This document shows positions 1-8,540 of a DNA stretch of 55,158 nt, one piece after another. A program made the translations under genes and the position numbers. Source of the DNA: Oscillospiraceae bacterium. Lineage in GTDB: Bacteria > Bacillota > Clostridia > Oscillospirales > Ruminococcaceae. Under the pieces are notes generated by a model. The model saw only the letters and a program-made list of their open reading frames with translations. It ran no database searches and was not told where the DNA came from. The first letter of the stretch is position 1. Each line of letters starts with the position of its first letter. The stretch covers positions 1-55,158 of the forward strand of contig JAKSPJ010000015.1 of assembly GCA_024404915.1 (NCBI GenBank), written 5' to 3'.

Positions 1-1
1 A

Positions 2-75
2 CGACCTGGATGAGACTCGAACTCACGACCTCCGCCGTGACAGGGCGGCGTTCTAACCAACTGAACTACCAGGCC
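2..75 (-). tRNA. tRNA-Asp (GTC)
   Basis: Read on the minus strand this folds as a tRNA cloverleaf. The 7-bp acceptor stem pairs GGCCTGG with CCAGGTC (one G-T pair), the anticodon stem CCGCC/GGCGG encloses the loop CTGTCAC with anticodon GTC, and the T arm contains GAGTTCGAGTCTC. The discriminator base is G and the 3' CCA is not encoded. A consensus promoter lies just upstream at 122-150. Confidence 0.95.
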
Positions 76-121
76 ATCGTGTCACTCGGAGTTTTTTGCG
101 TTCCTCTCATGCGACTTCATC

Positions 122-150
122 ATTATACTATATTCTCAGGAAAATGTCAA
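122..150 (-). promoter_or_regulatory. Promoter of tRNA-Asp
   Basis: On the minus strand TTGACA (145-150) and TATAAT (122-127) are separated by exactly 17 bp, about 50 bp before the tRNA-Asp 5' end. I see no terminator between recG and this promoter, so recG transcripts may also read into the tRNA. Confidence 0.8.
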
Positions 151-220
151 GCTTTTTTTGAAAAAAAATCTTCTTTTGTACAATTACACAAAATTTTTAT
201 ATGTTCCCTGTATTTTTTAT

Positions 221-2269
221 TCAGTTCAAACTGTTTTCGCCGCTTTTTGCAAACAATTGCAAAATTGCAGTCCGCAGCGGCTGCAATGCAGAAGATTTCA
301 TTTCGGGATCCGCCTCCAGAATCTGTTTTGCTGCCATCTGTGTTTCAGAAACCAGAGGCATATTGCTGCACAAAGCAGTCTGCATCAAGGTGGGCATGCC
401 ATGCTGCGCACTGCCAAAGAAATCTCCGGGTCCTCTCATTTTCAGGTCCTCCTCCGCAATTGCGAAGCCATTGACGGTCCTGCTCATGATTTTCAGGCGT
501 TCTCTGGCGTCTTCCCGTCGGCTGTCCGTTACCAGTATACAGTAGCTCTGTGTCTGACCACGGCCCACACGTCCACGCAGCTGATGCAGCTGTGCCAGAC
601 CAAAACGGTCTGCATTCTCAATCAGAATCATGGTAGCGTTTGGTACATCAACTCCAACTTCCACAACGGTCGTGCAAACCAGCAAATCAATTTCATGCTG
701 TTTCATTGCCTGCATAACTGCTTCTTTTTCCTGTGATTTCATTTTTCCATGAAGCAGTCCGATGCGGTAGTCTGCGAAAGCGCCCTTCCGGATGGACTCT
801 GCGTAGGTTTCCGCAGCCTGAACATTTTCCAGGGTATCCGATTCTTCAATCATAGCGCAAACCAGATACGCCTGTTCCCCTGCATCCAGATGCTCCCTGA
901 TAAAGCCATAGGCTCGTTCTCGATATCCGCCGGTCACTGCAAAGGTCTGAATAGGCAGACGTCCCTTCGGCATTTCGTCCAGAATCGTAATATCCAGATC
1001 ACCATAGATAATCAAGGCAAGCGTTCGGGGAATCGGTGTCGCAGACATGACCAGTTTATGCGGACTGCCGCCTTTCTCTGCCAATGCTGCACGCTGTGAC
1101 ACACCAAAGCGATGCTGTTCATCCGTAATGACCATGCCAAGCTTGTGAAACTGAATATCTTTCTGAATGACGGCATGTGTTCCCACAATCACCTGAGCGG
1201 TGCCATCCTCAATCTGCTGCTTCAGCAAACGTTTTTCTTTTGCTTTGGTAGAACCGGTCAGCAATACCGGCACAATACCCAGAGGCTGCAAAAACGCTTC
1301 CATCGTATGCTGATGCTGCTGTGCCAAAATTTCTGTTGGTGCCATCAGTACTGTCTGATAGCCGTTTTTTGCTGCAAATGCCGCTGCAGCCGCTGCAATG
1401 ACAGTTTTTCCGCTTCCCACATCTCCCTGTAAAAGGCGATTCATTGGCTTTCTGCCGCACAAATCCTTGCAGATAACATCTATGGCATGCTGCTGGGCCT
1501 GCGTCAGAGAAAAAGGAAGCGCAGAATAAAAATCAGATAAATCCACTGACGAATCCATAGTAAAGCCTGTGCTGGAGCCTGCACGCTGTTTCATCATCAT
1601 TGTTCCCAGCTGAAACTGCAGCAATTCCTCAAAGGACAGACGGTATTGACCGGCATGCAGTTCTGCGAGGTCTGCAGGACGATGCACCGCATACAACGCT
1701 TCCTTCAGCTTTATCAGGCCGTATGGCTCCCGTATGGATTCCGGCAGAGTTTCCATATCTTCTCCCTCAAGATAAGATAAAGCGGTTCGCACATTGGAGC
1801 GAATCATCACACTGGTCAGACCGGTGGTCTGAGGGTACACCGGCTGAAGCAGCAGCGCCTGGTCCACTTTCTGCACCTGGGGTGTGTTCATCTCACGGCG
1901 CATAAAGCCGCCTGTAATTTTGCCATATACAAAATACTCCTCGCCAGGCTTCATCGACTGATAGACATAGGGAGAATTATAAAAAACAAGTATCAGTTCG
2001 CTGATGCCGTCGGATACCAAAACCCGGTAAATGGCAAACCCTTTCCGTACAAATGACGCTGTCAGTTTTTTTACCACACTGCAGCGCACCGCCACAGGGA
2101 CACCCGCTTCTGCATCCGCAATCATAATCGGTTTTGTATAGTCAATATAGCTTTTCGGGAAATGATATAACAGTTCATAAGGTGTGTGCACGCCCAGCTT
2201 TTCATATTTCGCCGCTCGGCTGGCACCCACGCCGGGCAAAGATGCAATCGGCCGATACAATCCATTCAT
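221..2269 (-). CDS. recG: ATP-dependent DNA helicase RecG
   Basis: RecG is a superfamily 2 helicase that regresses and branch-migrates stalled forks and Holliday junctions in the cytoplasm. The 682-aa product has the usual family length: an N-terminal helix-hairpin-like start (LPGVG), an OB-fold wedge domain around residues 50-150, Walker A GDVGSGKT near residue 285, DEQH box ITDEQHRFG, SATPIPRT motif III, and the C-terminal helicase motif QLRGRVGRG. I chose the ATG at 2269 rather than the upstream in-frame start at 2317 because GAGG sits 8 nt before it and the longer form adds residues atypical of the family. A promoter at 2306-2334 fits this start. It is transcribed alone, divergent from the oadB-like gene. 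Confidence 0.95.
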   Translation of the reverse strand: MNGLYRPIASLPGVGASRAAKYEKLGVHTPYELLYHFPKSYIDYTKPIMIADAEAGVPVAVRCSVVKKLTASFVRKGFAIYRVLVSDGISELILVFYNSPYVYQSMKPGEEYFVYGKITGGFMRREMNTPQVQKVDQALLLQPVYPQTTGLTSVMIRSNVRTALSYLEGEDMETLPESIREPYGLIKLKEALYAVHRPADLAELHAGQYRLSFEELLQFQLGTMMMKQRAGSSTGFTMDSSVDLSDFYSALPFSLTQAQQHAIDVICKDLCGRKPMNRLLQGDVGSGKTVIAAAAAAFAAKNGYQTVLMAPTEILAQQHQHTMEAFLQPLGIVPVLLTGSTKAKEKRLLKQQIEDGTAQVIVGTHAVIQKDIQFHKLGMVITDEQHRFGVSQRAALAEKGGSPHKLVMSATPIPRTLALIIYGDLDITILDEMPKGRLPIQTFAVTGGYRERAYGFIREHLDAGEQAYLVCAMIEESDTLENVQAAETYAESIRKGAFADYRIGLLHGKMKSQEKEAVMQAMKQHEIDLLVCTTVVEVGVDVPNATMILIENADRFGLAQLHQLRGRVGRGQTQSYCILVTDSRREDARERLKIMSRTVNGFAIAEEDLKMRGPGDFFGSAQHGMPTLMQTALCSNMPLVSETQMAAKQILEADPEMKSSALQPLRTAILQLFAKSGENSLN

Positions 2270-2305
2270 AGCATGATCCTCTGCAATCAATTTTTTGTTA
2301 TCTAA

Positions 2306-2334
2306 AGTATAGCACATTCACCGCAAAAAATCAA
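2306..2334 (-). promoter_or_regulatory. Promoter of recG
   Basis: Minus strand: TTGATT (2329-2334), 17-bp spacer, TATACT (2306-2311), about 37 bp before the chosen recG start. The in-frame ATG at 2317 lies inside this promoter, which supports the shorter protein. Confidence 0.7.
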
Positions 2335-2381
2335 GAACATTCATCTTCTCCTGCTTTTTTCTGTTATCTGCTGTTACAGAC

Positions 2382-2410
2382 TTGACTTTTTTTATGTAAT
2401 ATGGTAAACT
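2382..2410 (+). promoter_or_regulatory. Promoter of the decarboxylase beta/gamma operon
   Basis: TTGACT (2382-2387) and TAAACT (2405-2410) with a 17-bp spacer, about 85 bp before the start of the OadB-like gene. It runs back to back with the recG promoter. Confidence 0.65.
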
Positions 2411-2496
2411 GTACATAATATTGCACCAGGAGAGTTATTCTGCCGATGCGTAAGAATAATCTGAAAGCGTGCTATGAAAAGAAAGGATTTTTGAAA

Positions 2497-3609
2497 ATGG
2501 AAGTACTATACCAAAATCTGCTGAACCTGGATATCAAAATGATTATCATGTGGGCAATCGGTGGACTGCTCATCTACCTGGCAATCAAAAAAGATATGGA
2601 GCCCACACTGCTGCTCCCCATGGGATTCGGTGCCATTCTGGTCAACCTGCCCCTGTCCGGTGCCATCACACAGCCCGGCATGGAGGAAGGCCCCCTGAGC
2701 ATTCTCTACAAGGCCGGCATTTCCAATGAGCTGTTTCCGTTGATCCTGTTCATCGGTATCGGCGCCATGATTGACTTCGGGCCGCTGCTTTCCAACCCTA
2801 TGCTGATGCTCTTTGGCGCAGCAGCACAGTTCGGAATCTTTTTCACACTCTGTACAGCATCCATGTTCTTCGACCTGAAGGATGCAGCCTCCATCGCCAT
2901 TATCGGCGCAGCGGACGGCCCCACCTCCATTGTCGTCGGTCAGAAGCTGGAATCCAACTATATAGGCGCAATCATGGTTGCAGCTTATTCCTATATGGCT
3001 CTGGTCCCCATCATTCAGCCTCCGATTATCAAACTCCTGACCACAAAGAAGGAACGCACCATTCACATGGAGTACACACAGAAGCCCGTTTCCAAGATGA
3101 CACGCATTCTGTTCCCCATCTGCATCACCATTATTGCAGGTCTGATTGCCCCTGCATCTGTTGCACTGGTTGGCTTCCTGATGTTCGGCAACCTGATTCG
3201 TGAATGCGGTGTGCTGGACAGCCTCTCTGAAACAGCACAGAAGGCACTGGCAAATCTGGTGACCATTTTCCTGGGCATTACCATTGCATCCCAGATGCAG
3301 GCAGAGCAGTTCCTGCGCCTGGATACCATCCTGATTCTTTGCCTTGGTCTTGTGGCTTTCATCTTCGATACTGCAGGCGGTGTCCTCTTTGCCAAGCTTC
3401 TGAACCTGTTCCTGAAAAAGAAAATCAATCCCATGATTGGTGCAGCCGGCATCTCTGCTTTCCCCATGTCCGGCAGAGTGGTGCACAAGATGGCACTGAA
3501 GGAAGACCCTTCCAATTTCCTGCTGATGCAGGCAACCGGTGTCAATGTATCCGGTCAGATTGCATCTGTCATCGCAGGCGGTCTGATTCTGAATTTCTTC
3601 TTACACTGA
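2497..3609 (+). CDS. Sodium-translocating decarboxylase beta subunit (OadB/MmdB/GcdB family)
   Basis: This is the integral membrane subunit of a biotin-dependent decarboxylase sodium pump: it takes CO2 off carboxybiotin and exports Na+. The 370-aa protein has about ten hydrophobic segments and the family landmarks LFIGIGAMIDFGPLL (near residue 85), GAADGPTSIVV (near residue 140) and GGVLFAKLLNLF (near residue 305), followed by GAAGISAFPMSGRVV. The ATG at 2497 has AAAGGA 9 nt upstream; an in-frame ATG at 2446 is less likely. Which substrate it serves (oxaloacetate, methylmalonyl-CoA or glutaconyl-CoA) cannot be told, since neither the alpha subunit nor the biotin carrier is in the window. The next gene encodes a one-helix peptide that looks like the gamma partner. 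Confidence 0.93.
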   Translation: MEVLYQNLLNLDIKMIIMWAIGGLLIYLAIKKDMEPTLLLPMGFGAILVNLPLSGAITQPGMEEGPLSILYKAGISNELFPLILFIGIGAMIDFGPLLSNPMLMLFGAAAQFGIFFTLCTASMFFDLKDAASIAIIGAADGPTSIVVGQKLESNYIGAIMVAAYSYMALVPIIQPPIIKLLTTKKERTIHMEYTQKPVSKMTRILFPICITIIAGLIAPASVALVGFLMFGNLIRECGVLDSLSETAQKALANLVTIFLGITIASQMQAEQFLRLDTILILCLGLVAFIFDTAGGVLFAKLLNLFLKKKINPMIGAAGISAFPMSGRVVHKMALKEDPSNFLLMQATGVNVSGQIASVIAGGLILNFFLH

Positions 3610-3627
3610 TGCGAAAGGAGCATTGCT

Positions 3628-3798
3628 ATGTATCAAATGATTGGTGCCTGGGAACCGATGCACTTTTTTGAAAACCTCAAATACATGGGAATCGGTATGC
3701 TGGGTATATTTATTGTAATCGGCGTTATTGTCGCCTTAACATTATTTCTGAATGCCGTAACCGGTTCAAATAAGACCAGCGGCAAGAATGAGAGATGA
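3628..3798 (+). CDS. Small one-helix membrane protein, probable OadG-type gamma subunit
   Basis: A 56-aa ORF with a good ribosome site (AAAGGAG about 8 nt before the ATG), 18 nt after the beta-subunit gene. One strongly hydrophobic helix runs from about residue 20 to 42 (YMGIGMLGIFIVIGVIVALT), followed by a short polar tail with Lys and Arg. OadG-like gamma subunits are small single-span proteins whose helix begins with a GxGxxGIF-type stretch, and they tether the alpha subunit to the beta subunit. The assignment rests on size, topology and position; the sequence is too short to be certain. Its stop overlaps the next start as ATGA, indicating translational coupling. Confidence 0.7.
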   Translation: MYQMIGAWEPMHFFENLKYMGIGMLGIFIVIGVIVALTLFLNAVTGSNKTSGKNER

Positions 3799-4625
3799 AC
3801 ATGAAGGAACAGTCTTCGAATGACGAGCAGATTGTTCTGCACAATATTCTTCCGCCGGAAGAACCGGAACAGCCGGAAGAAGGATTTGTTCCCTATTCCG
3901 CAGAAGTCGAAAAAGACAGCTATCAGCGCAGCAAAAAAAAAGGCATTGTCCTGGTGATTCTTCTTATTCTGATCATTGCGTTCTTTGTTTTCGGATACGT
4001 CAGCAAAAACCAGAATTTCTACCAGCGGACACTGCGGAATCTTCAGTTTAATTATCTGCAGGGTGAATACGCAGACGATACCATGGATGATGATGCAGGT
4101 GACCTGGCAAAGGCCATCAGTGCACGGGCGAAGGGCAAACGGATTGATATTCAGGCAAATGCCTATGTCTTTGATGAAAACGGCATACTGTTTCCTACGC
4201 TGTCTGTTTATCACTACACGGATACATCCACTAAAAGAATACTGGAAGCCCGTTCCGGAACAAGCGATTCTTTCCTGACAAAATCAAGCACAATCCGTTC
4301 TGATGGCAGCATCACCGAGAAAAAAAAGAACAATGCCTGGAATCAGACGTATGAAGTCAGCATTCCCAACCTGACGGAAATCTGCTTTGGAACAGAAAGC
4401 CACGACAATTTCCAGTTCAAGTGCGCAGCTGGCTTTTCAGCCAATGTGAATAACCAGAACTACTACTGTGAAATCTGGCTGATGGAAAATAATTCCACCG
4501 ATACAACGACCTATACCACTTTGTACCGCTATTACAGCGGAGAACGTCTGGCTGGTGTGCGTGTTCTGAAGGATACCTCCACAGTCATGGAAGTTTATGA
4601 TATCACAGATTACAGTTTCAATTAA
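3795..4625 (+). CDS. Unknown single-pass membrane protein
   Basis: A 276-aa protein I do not recognise. Residues 1-45 are acidic and Pro-rich (PEEPEQPEEG). A transmembrane helix spans about residues 50-68 (GIVLVILLILIIAFFVFGYV) after a Lys-rich SKKKG stretch, so the roughly 205-residue C-terminal part is expected outside the cell. That part is rich in Thr, Asn and Tyr and looks like a beta-structured domain, without Cys pairs or an obvious catalytic motif. It overlaps the upstream peptide gene by ATGA, so it belongs to the decarboxylase transcript. A second ATG two codons downstream could also serve. A terminator follows directly. Confidence 0.85.
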   Translation: MNMKEQSSNDEQIVLHNILPPEEPEQPEEGFVPYSAEVEKDSYQRSKKKGIVLVILLILIIAFFVFGYVSKNQNFYQRTLRNLQFNYLQGEYADDTMDDDAGDLAKAISARAKGKRIDIQANAYVFDENGILFPTLSVYHYTDTSTKRILEARSGTSDSFLTKSSTIRSDGSITEKKKNNAWNQTYEVSIPNLTEICFGTESHDNFQFKCAAGFSANVNNQNYYCEIWLMENNSTDTTTYTTLYRYYSGERLAGVRVLKDTSTVMEVYDITDYSFN

Positions 4626-4655
4626 AAAGAGAGATTTATTCTCTCTTTTTTCTTT
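4625..4655 (+). terminator. Terminator of the decarboxylase operon
   Basis: AAAGAGAGA and TCTCTCTTT flank a TTTAT loop and are followed by a T run, right after the stop codon. A second weaker hairpin (AAGCAAG / CTTGCTT, 4672-4692) follows. Confidence 0.75.
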
Positions 4656-4686
4656 TGCATGAATATGTGAAAAGCAAGATTATACC

Positions 4687-4715
4687 TTGCTTTTTTTCTT
4701 CTTTAGTGGTATAAT
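4687..4715 (+). promoter_or_regulatory. Promoter of the LTA-synthase-like gene
   Basis: TTGCTT (4687-4692), 17-bp spacer, TATAAT (4710-4715), about 80 bp upstream of the start. The -35 lies in the right arm of the small hairpin at 4672-4692. Confidence 0.6.
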
Positions 4716-4793
4716 AAAGAAGTTGTGCGTGTTGTGTTTTTTGATAGGGCACAACGTCCCATACAAGATAAAAACTGGAAAGTGGATGATACT

Positions 4794-6905
4794 ATGAAAA
4801 AGAAGAAAACCAAGAAGGTACCCGGTAAATTACAGAAGATGATACAGGACACCATAGCCAAATCCCGCACACTAACCAATCTGACCAACGGCATATGGCG
4901 GCTGGATTGCTTATTCTTTGTATTCGCCTTTATGTTCTATGAAAGCATTTTCAAATGCACAACCATTCGTACAGGATACGGCATGAATCTGCTGATGATT
5001 TTTCTGTATTCCGCTGTCCTGGGCAATCTGACCGCATTTCTTACAGCATTCCTGCGGGATAAGGCCAAGCGGATTGTCCGCATTGTGCTTCTGATTCTGC
5101 TGATGATTCCCTATGGCGTGGAGTATTTCATATTCCGGGAATACAATATTTTTTATGATGTCAAGACAATTATCAACGGTGCCGGCGGTGCTGCCACTGG
5201 TTTTATGGATGAAATCATACGACTGGTCTTTTCACTGAATGGTATCACCCTGATACTGATGCTGGCTGTCCCTGCCATTATCTACTGCATTTTCTGCAAA
5301 AAATACGACAAGGATATCTATACCAATTGGATGCAGCGCATTGGTTCTTTGTGCATTATTGCGGTTCTGGGCATCACTGCCGTCAGCATTTCACGGCTGA
5401 ACAAAGAGTATGCCAGAACCTATACAAAGGAATACAGCTTTCCCTCCGCAATTGAAAAATTCGGTCTGATGACCGCATTGCGTCTGGATATCTCCAAAGG
5501 TTCTGATGCCGATGGACTTGATTTTGTGATAGATGAACCGGAACCCGTTGTTACGGAAACAACTGCAGTAACCACCTGCACTGAAAACACCGATCCTTCC
5601 GTTACCACCACAACAGAGGTGACCTACGGCAAAAATGTACTGGATATTGATTTTGCAGAACTGGCAGAAACAGAAAGCGGTACCTATGCCTCTCTTGCTG
5701 CATATGTCAATTCCCTGAAGCCCTCCGGCAAAAATGAATATACCGGCATATTTGAAGGCAAGAATCTGATTTTTATCACTGCAGAAGCCTTTTCCCGTGA
5801 AGCAATCCGCAAAGATATTACGCCGACCCTTTACCGCCTGATGACCACCGGTATCCGCCTGAAGGACTACTACCAACAGGCAAGCGCAGGCACAACCGGC
5901 GGCGAATTTCAGAATTTGTTTGGTCTGCTTCCCATGAAGGGCGGTGCATCTGTCCCCTCTTTCACAGGCGGCGGAAACACCCATTTCACCATGGGCAGCC
6001 AGCTGAACCGCCTGGGCTACTGGGGCAAAGCTTATCACAATAACAGCGCAACATTCTACAACCGCAATACTACGCATAATAAGCTGGGCTATTCCGAAGG
6101 ATTTATGGGCTATGGTACAGGCATGGAAAAATATGTCAAATATGAATGGCCGGAAAGCGATCTGGATATGATTACAGGCACCATGGAGGAATATCTTGAT
6201 CAGGAGCACTTCAATGTGTATTATATGAGTGTCAGCGGCCACAGCGGTTACAGCTACTATGGCAACAGAATGTCACAGAAGAACTGGGATGCAGTAAAGG
6301 ATATGACCTATTCTGATACTGTCAAAGCATATTTTGCGGCAAATATCGAGCTGGACCGTGCCCTAGAAGCCTTGGTGTCAGAACTGGAAAAGAGGGGCCT
6401 TGCAGATGATACGGTAATCTGTATCAGCCCGGACCATTTCCCCTACGGACTGGATGACAATGCTGCCTTCGGACATATGCAGTACCTTTCGGAACTGTAC
6501 GGCTACAATGTCGAAAACATCATTCAGCGTGACCATAATGCGGCTGTCATCTGGTGCGGATGTCTGGAGGATGAAAAACAAGTTGTAATTAACACGCCAT
6601 CCTCCGCCCTTGATCTGGTGCCCACACTTTCCAACCTCTTCGGCCTGGATTTTGATTCCCGTTTATTCCCGGGCCGTGATGTCCTGTCCGATGCAGAGCC
6701 TCTGTATTTTGACAGAGACTATAACTGGAAAACCGATAAAGGCTACTACCTCTCATCAACCCAGACATTTTATCCGAATCATGCTTCCGATGTCGTCAGC
6801 GATGAGTATATTGAGCGCATAAAAGCCATTGTCCGCAATAAGGTCAATTATTGCAAAGGCGTCATCGACTCCAACTATTTCGCACATCTGTTCCCCGTTT
6901 CGTAG
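4794..6905 (+). CDS. LTA synthase family protein (membrane-anchored sulfatase-fold phosphotransferase)
   Basis: A 703-aa LtaS-like enzyme: five or so N-terminal transmembrane helices (residues about 35-215), a Thr-rich linker (about 250-285) and an extracellular alkaline-phosphatase-superfamily domain (about 320-640). Visible catalytic features are the metal-binding ITAEAF strand, the nucleophile Thr region ASAGTTGGEFQN, VSGHSGYS, and the metal pair in SPDHFPYG. Such enzymes transfer glycerol-phosphate from phosphatidylglycerol to a lipid anchor or another envelope acceptor. Whether this organism makes classical lipoteichoic acid is not shown here. The Lys-rich ATG start at 4794 is preferred to a GTG at 4725, which lies too close to the promoter. 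birA follows 73 nt downstream with no terminator between. Confidence 0.88.
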   Translation: MKKKKTKKVPGKLQKMIQDTIAKSRTLTNLTNGIWRLDCLFFVFAFMFYESIFKCTTIRTGYGMNLLMIFLYSAVLGNLTAFLTAFLRDKAKRIVRIVLLILLMIPYGVEYFIFREYNIFYDVKTIINGAGGAATGFMDEIIRLVFSLNGITLILMLAVPAIIYCIFCKKYDKDIYTNWMQRIGSLCIIAVLGITAVSISRLNKEYARTYTKEYSFPSAIEKFGLMTALRLDISKGSDADGLDFVIDEPEPVVTETTAVTTCTENTDPSVTTTTEVTYGKNVLDIDFAELAETESGTYASLAAYVNSLKPSGKNEYTGIFEGKNLIFITAEAFSREAIRKDITPTLYRLMTTGIRLKDYYQQASAGTTGGEFQNLFGLLPMKGGASVPSFTGGGNTHFTMGSQLNRLGYWGKAYHNNSATFYNRNTTHNKLGYSEGFMGYGTGMEKYVKYEWPESDLDMITGTMEEYLDQEHFNVYYMSVSGHSGYSYYGNRMSQKNWDAVKDMTYSDTVKAYFAANIELDRALEALVSELEKRGLADDTVICISPDHFPYGLDDNAAFGHMQYLSELYGYNVENIIQRDHNAAVIWCGCLEDEKQVVINTPSSALDLVPTLSNLFGLDFDSRLFPGRDVLSDAEPLYFDRDYNWKTDKGYYLSSTQTFYPNHASDVVSDEYIERIKAIVRNKVNYCKGVIDSNYFAHLFPVS

Positions 6906-6978
6906 GTCGATACCTAAAGCCGTCAGATATACAGTGTGAAAAAGTGCTGTCATTTGCCACATGAAAAGGAGCTGCATT

Positions 6979-7968
6979 ATGGGCACAAAAGAAAAAGTGC
7001 TGGAAATCCTGGAACAAAACAGAAACAGCAGCATCTCCGGTGAACAACTTGCCGCATCCCTGCATATATCAAGAAACGCCATATGGAAAGCGGTCAGGAA
7101 TCTCCGGGAAGATGGCCACCAGATTATTTCCGCCACCAATAAGGGATACTGTCTGCAAAGCAGCAGCGATGTCCTTTCTGTACAGGGGATGCGTCCCTAT
7201 CTTTCAGAGGATATCATGCAATATCTCCCCAGAATACAGATTTTCCAAACCCTTCACTCCACCAATGAAACCGCCAAAGAACTGGCTTCTGCCGGTGCTG
7301 AACACGGCACAGTCATTTTCACTGAAACCCAGACAGGGGGACACGGGCGGTACGCAAGAGTCTTTCACTCTCCGCCGGGCGGCTTATATCTGAGTATTGT
7401 ACTGCGCCCTGAACAGCTTTCCTTTTCACATATGACAACTGTCACCGCCTTTGCAGCTGTGGCAGTCTGCCAGACCATCGAAGAACTGACCGGAGAACAG
7501 CCCCGTATCAAATGGGTAAACGATATCTATCTGCATCAGAAAAAAGTCTGCGGCATATTAACGGAGGCCGTCACAGACCTGGAAAGCGGCTGTCTCAGCT
7601 GGATTGTTCTGGGTATCGGCATCAACCTGCAAACCGATTGCAGTCTGTTTCCAGAAGAATTGCAGGATACTGTGGGTTCTGTTCTTCCCTTCGGTAACCA
7701 ATCCGCCATACGGAATCCATTTGCGGCGGCCTTACTGAATCATCTGCTTTCTCCACAGTCCTGTGTATCAGAATCACAATTATATCAGCAATACAAAAGC
7801 CGCATGATTATTCCAAAATCTGATATCACCGTGATACAGGGGCAAAAACAGTTTTCTGCAAAACTCCTGGACATAGATAATGCAGGTCATCTGATTGTCC
7901 TGGATGAAGCACAGAATCAGCATACACTCCTGTCAGGGGAAATACAGTTTCCAAAGCCATTTGAATAA
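6979..7968 (+). CDS. birA: Biotin-protein ligase / biotin operon repressor BirA
   Basis: A 329-aa bifunctional BirA. Residues 1-62 form a winged helix-turn-helix (ISGEQLAASLHISRNAIWKAV). The ligase core includes the biotin/AMP loop QTGGHGRYARVFHSPPGG (about 115-132, a variant of the usual GRGRRGR) and KWVNDIY (about 177). A small C-terminal SH3-like domain (about 285-329) completes it. It attaches biotin to carrier proteins, such as the one a decarboxylase sodium pump needs, and with biotinyl-AMP represses biotin genes. The ATG at 6979 has AAGGAG 8 nt upstream. An inverted repeat matching the BirA operator lies at 8057-8088, in front of the next operon. A strong terminator follows the gene. 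Confidence 0.94.
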   Translation: MGTKEKVLEILEQNRNSSISGEQLAASLHISRNAIWKAVRNLREDGHQIISATNKGYCLQSSSDVLSVQGMRPYLSEDIMQYLPRIQIFQTLHSTNETAKELASAGAEHGTVIFTETQTGGHGRYARVFHSPPGGLYLSIVLRPEQLSFSHMTTVTAFAAVAVCQTIEELTGEQPRIKWVNDIYLHQKKVCGILTEAVTDLESGCLSWIVLGIGINLQTDCSLFPEELQDTVGSVLPFGNQSAIRNPFAAALLNHLLSPQSCVSESQLYQQYKSRMIIPKSDITVIQGQKQFSAKLLDIDNAGHLIVLDEAQNQHTLLSGEIQFPKPFE

Positions 7969-8005
7969 TACAGGACATTGTATGCATTCTTTGCTGCAAT
8001 ATTAT

Positions 8006-8043
8006 AAAAATCCCTCTTGCTGTTTTGCAAGGGGGATTTTTAT
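8006..8043 (+). terminator. Terminator after birA
   Basis: Fifteen-base arms (8006-8020 and 8027-8041) form a nearly perfect hairpin with a TGTTTT loop; the AAAAA/TTTTT ends make it work on both strands. Confidence 0.85.
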
Positions 8044-8056
8044 CATCTCTGTCCAA

Positions 8057-8088
8057 TTGTCAACTTTTTATTTAAAACAGGTTGACAA
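8057..8088 (+). promoter_or_regulatory. BirA operator of the DUF1284-bioY operon
   Basis: A perfect inverted repeat, TTGTCAAC (8057-8064) - 16 bp - GTTGACAA (8081-8088). This is the layout of known BirA operators in Firmicutes (an 8-base half-site, 14-16 bp, and its complement). The right half covers the -35 box, so bound BirA would block RNA polymerase. The repressor is encoded just upstream. Confidence 0.85.
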
Positions 8089-8110
8089 ATAAGCACGTTT
8101 GTGATATAAT
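8082..8110 (+). promoter_or_regulatory. Promoter of the DUF1284-bioY operon
   Basis: A full consensus promoter: TTGACA (8082-8087), 17 bp, TATAAT (8105-8110). Its -35 is embedded in the BirA operator half-site. Confidence 0.9.
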
Positions 8111-8144
8111 AAAACTACTGAAATTAGAATTCCGAGGTGATTCT

Positions 8145-8540
8145 ATGAATCTGCGGCCACACCATCTACTCTGCATTCAAAAATATCAGGGCTATGGCTA
8201 CAGCCCTGCATTCACCGAACATATGAATCACATCACCAATCTGCTGAAGCGCACACCTGAAACATCGGTACAGCTGGTTTCTAAATGCGACGATATCTGC
8301 ACTGCCTGTCCAAACTGCAAAGCCCGGAGATGCACAGAGGCGCAGAAGACGGCATCACTGGATCAAGCGGTAATGACAGCCTGTCACCTGGCTTACCATC
8401 AGGTATATTCATGGAAAACGCTTTCTCAGACGGCAGATGAGATGATTTTTCAAACGGAACAATTTCAGAAAATATGTACTTGCTGCGAATGGTATTCGCT
8501 ATGCAAAGAAAGGGAGATTCCATATGGAACAGACTGTTAA
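8145..8540 (+). CDS. DUF1284 domain protein (Cys-rich, putative iron-sulfur binding)
   Basis: A 131-aa protein beginning with MNLRPHHLLCIQ, the signature start of DUF1284 proteins. It has ten cysteines, including CDDICTACPNC (about residues 47-57), RRC near residue 61 and KICTCCEWYSLC near the C-terminus, so it probably binds metal or an Fe-S cluster. No enzymatic function is established. It is the first gene behind a BirA-type operator and overlaps bioY by 17 nt, so it is expected to be made only when biotin is scarce. The start at 8145 follows GAGGTGA; an earlier in-frame start overlaps the promoter. Confidence 0.87.
   Translation: MNLRPHHLLCIQKYQGYGYSPAFTEHMNHITNLLKRTPETSVQLVSKCDDICTACPNCKARRCTEAQKTASLDQAVMTACHLAYHQVYSWKTLSQTADEMIFQTEQFQKICTCCEWYSLCKEREIPYGTDC

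Noticed and set aside
2506..3486. 326-codon open frame antisense to the OadB-like gene
   Set aside because: Its His/Gln/Asn/Cys-rich composition is typical of antisense reads of a hydrophobic protein; the sense strand has a clear family match.
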